64,000 bases of DNA from the NCBI GenBank assembly GCA_022009755.1, contig CP091722.1, forward strand, positions 1,496,001 to 1,560,000, read 5' to 3'. Positions 62,403-64,000 of this stretch are shown one piece after another; position 1 is the stretch's first letter; the number at the start of each line of letters is the position of its first letter. The stretch comes from Oscillospiraceae bacterium (lineage in GTDB: Bacteria > Bacillota > Clostridia > Christensenellales > QALW01). The notes beneath the pieces are model-generated. The model was not told the DNA's origin and ran no database searches. It saw only the letters and a list, made by a program, of their open reading frames with translations. The position numbers and the translations under genes are program-made.

Positions 62403-64000
62403 ATGAAAAAGAAAAGGACAGGACTGTATTTCCGCGCGCTGCTGTGCGCGTTTGTGTGCGTGCTGCTTGCTTTGCCGGCGCTGCCGGCAGCGGCGGAGCA
62501 GTACGAAGGTACAAGCATTGTTTTTTACGATGACAAAATAGAAGCCGAAAACGGCACTGACGGGTATTCCGCAGAGGGCACGCAGCTTACGATAAGCGCG
62601 CCGGGCACATATATCGTTTCCGGCTCGTGCAAAAACGGCAGCATAAAGGTTAAGAAAAACATACAGGATGTCACCATAGTGCTCAACGGCCTTACCCTTA
62701 AAAGCGAAGACAGCGCCGCCGTATGCGTGGGAAAATCCTCCCGCGTTACTCTGACGGCTGCGGCGGGTACGAAAAACACGCTGTCGGACACGGAAAAAAC
62801 AATTCCGATAACCATACCGAAAATGAAAACGCAGAAAATGCCGTTATAAAATGCAAGGACGGCGCACAGCTCACCGTAAACGGCGACGGAGAGATAATTA
62901 TAAACGCTTCGGGCAAAAACGGCATAAAGACGGGCGGAGCGGACGAAGACAACGCAAGCCGGCTTGTATTGGAGGGCAACCTTGACATAACCGCGGTAAA
63001 CGATGCGGTAAATGCAGGCGGCGAGCTTATAATTAACTCCGGAACCCTGAAAATAAACGCAAAGGACGACGCGCTGCACTCCGACACCGTGCTTACCGTG
63101 GGGCAGATAGGCACGGACGGCCCCGTTATAAGCATTTCCGCCTGTTGTGAAGGGCTGGAGGCGGTAAGCGTTACCGTCAATTCCGGCACGCTGGAGGTCA
63201 GCGCAACGGACGACTGCATAAACGCGGCAAACAAGGAGCTCTCGGGCGGAGAATTCAGCATAACAATAAACGGCGGAACGCTTAAAATGTACACCTCGTC
63301 CGGGGACGGCTTTGATTCAAACGGCGATATTACAATAACCGGGGGCTTCATAAGCCTGTGGAGCGCAAACAGCGCCGACAACCAGCCTCTTGACGCCGAC
63401 GGCACGGTGACCGTAAGCGGCGGTACCGTTATAGCCGGAGGCGGCGGCAGCGGCATGGGAATGAAGCTTACCGCCGACCAGCCCTGCGTGATATTTGCCC
63501 TAAGCGGCGCGGGCGGACGCCCCGGCGGCAGCGGCGGCTTCCCGGGCGGAAATAACGACGGTGATAAAGGCGGCTTCCGTCCCGGAGGCTCAAAGGGCGA
63601 CCAAGGCGGCTTTCCGCAGGGCGGTACTTCCGGCCAAGGCGGTGCGAGCGGTTCCGCGCAGCCCCCGGCGAAGCAGGATGAATCCTCGGGCGAGGCCCAA
63701 GCGAACGGACCGTCGGGAAGCGCTCAGGGCAGCCTGATAGCGCAGGGCAGCACGCTCACCCTGCGGGATGAGGACGGAAACACCCTTATTACGGCAACGG
63801 CCGTGTGCCAAAGCGGATATATCATGCTTTCCTCGCCGGAGCTTGAAGCGGGAAAAAGCTACTCCCTTTATGCGGAGGACACCCTTATAGGCACGCAAAG
63901 CGCCGTAAGCGGGCAGAACGCCTCCTCCGGCTCGGGCGGTTCCGGCGGCTTCAACCCGGGGCAGCCGCCGCAGGACGGACGCAGCCCCTCCTCTGCCGAT
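62403..64000 (+). CDS. Secreted carbohydrate-binding beta-helix protein (Cthe_2159-like), frameshifted near 62794, 3' cut by window edge
   Basis: Signal peptide (RALLCAFVCVLLALPALPAAAE), then a repetitive right-handed beta-helix: strands with GGEL-, NSGTLKINAKDDALHS, NGGTLKMYTSSGDGFDSNGDI, GGTVIAGGGGSGMGM. Such proteins bind polygalacturonate or other glycans and calcium and often neighbour CotH. Residues after the helix (~63520-63710) are a Gly/Gln/Pro-rich linker, then a second domain (GSTLTLRDEDGNTLITATAVCQ). The break at GGAAAAAACAATT fits a lost A (EKNNSDNHTENEN). Start ATG 62403 after GAAAGGATGGCACGG. Confidence 0.85.

Noticed and set aside
1..64000. CRISPR arrays, insertion sequences, prophage, toxin-antitoxin or restriction systems
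   Set aside because: No regular spaced repeats, transposase, integrase, capsid, nuclease or methylase of those kinds was found.

Overview
This window looks like a piece of a GC-rich, low-GC-tRNA-style Firmicute genome, most likely an anaerobic Clostridia (gut Oscillospirales-like) species, probably from a metagenome or an unpolished long-read assembly. The evidence is the gene set: a T-box leader on tyrS, an FMN riboswitch on ribU, RNase Y, YhaM, the sporulation-associated YlbJ next to rsmD and coaD, the trmN6-rsmI pair, ferredoxin-dependent 2-oxoacid oxidoreductases, formate-THF ligase, and Shine-Dalgarno sites of the AGGAGG type. No phage, insertion sequence, CRISPR array or plasmid function was seen.

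Layout. 0-9.4 kb: an LDH/MDH-family dehydrogenase (cut by the left edge), rarA, fhs, gltX, tldD, and an MBOAT + SGNH acyl-transfer pair. 9.5-13.3 kb: an FMN-riboswitch operon (ribU + a MATE exporter, leftward) and two rightward genes (a 74-aa protein and a YcgL-type nucleotidyltransferase). 13.4-17.7 kb: a leftward ferredoxin/VorB/KorB-KorC 2-oxoacid oxidoreductase operon and RNase Y. 18-26.2 kb: an orphan glycoside-hydrolase-like gene, then a rightward arylpyruvate-fermentation cluster paaK-iorA-iorB-paaK2-ACT. 26.3-30.4 kb: alr, 5-formyl-THF cyclo-ligase, a membrane protein, rsmD, coaD and a coiled-coil protein. 30.4-46.4 kb: mostly leftward housekeeping genes (ylbJ, an EamA transporter, rsmI, trmN6, an amidohydrolase, a TtcA-like PP-loop enzyme, lplA, nagA, argS, a PhoB-type regulator, a Na/Pi symporter with PhoU domain, rho), with a rightward patatin. 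46.8-57.5 kb: apgM, tRNA-Thr, tyrS with its T-box, an oligoendopeptidase, YhaM, small proteins, and a lipoprotein/membrane-protein operon behind a highly structured leader RNA. 57.5-64 kb: a degenerate HisH-HisF fusion in an operon with deoC, hflK-hflC, and a secreted beta-helix carbohydrate-binding protein cut by the right edge.

The most important caveat for a reader is that 17 conserved genes are interrupted by about 19 apparent one- or two-base indels, nearly all in short homopolymers (commonly A5 or T5 reduced to 3, or A4/T4 to 3). Many are essential (gltX, argS, coaD), so base-calling error is the simplest reading; such genes are given here as one CDS spanning both frames. The most interesting biological signals are the HisH-HisF fusion that has lost its catalytic residues, the mutually exclusive stem structure in the lipoprotein leader at 56505-56675, the MATE exporter translationally coupled to ribU under an FMN riboswitch, and a helically phased T-tract array in front of a 38-aa membrane protein.
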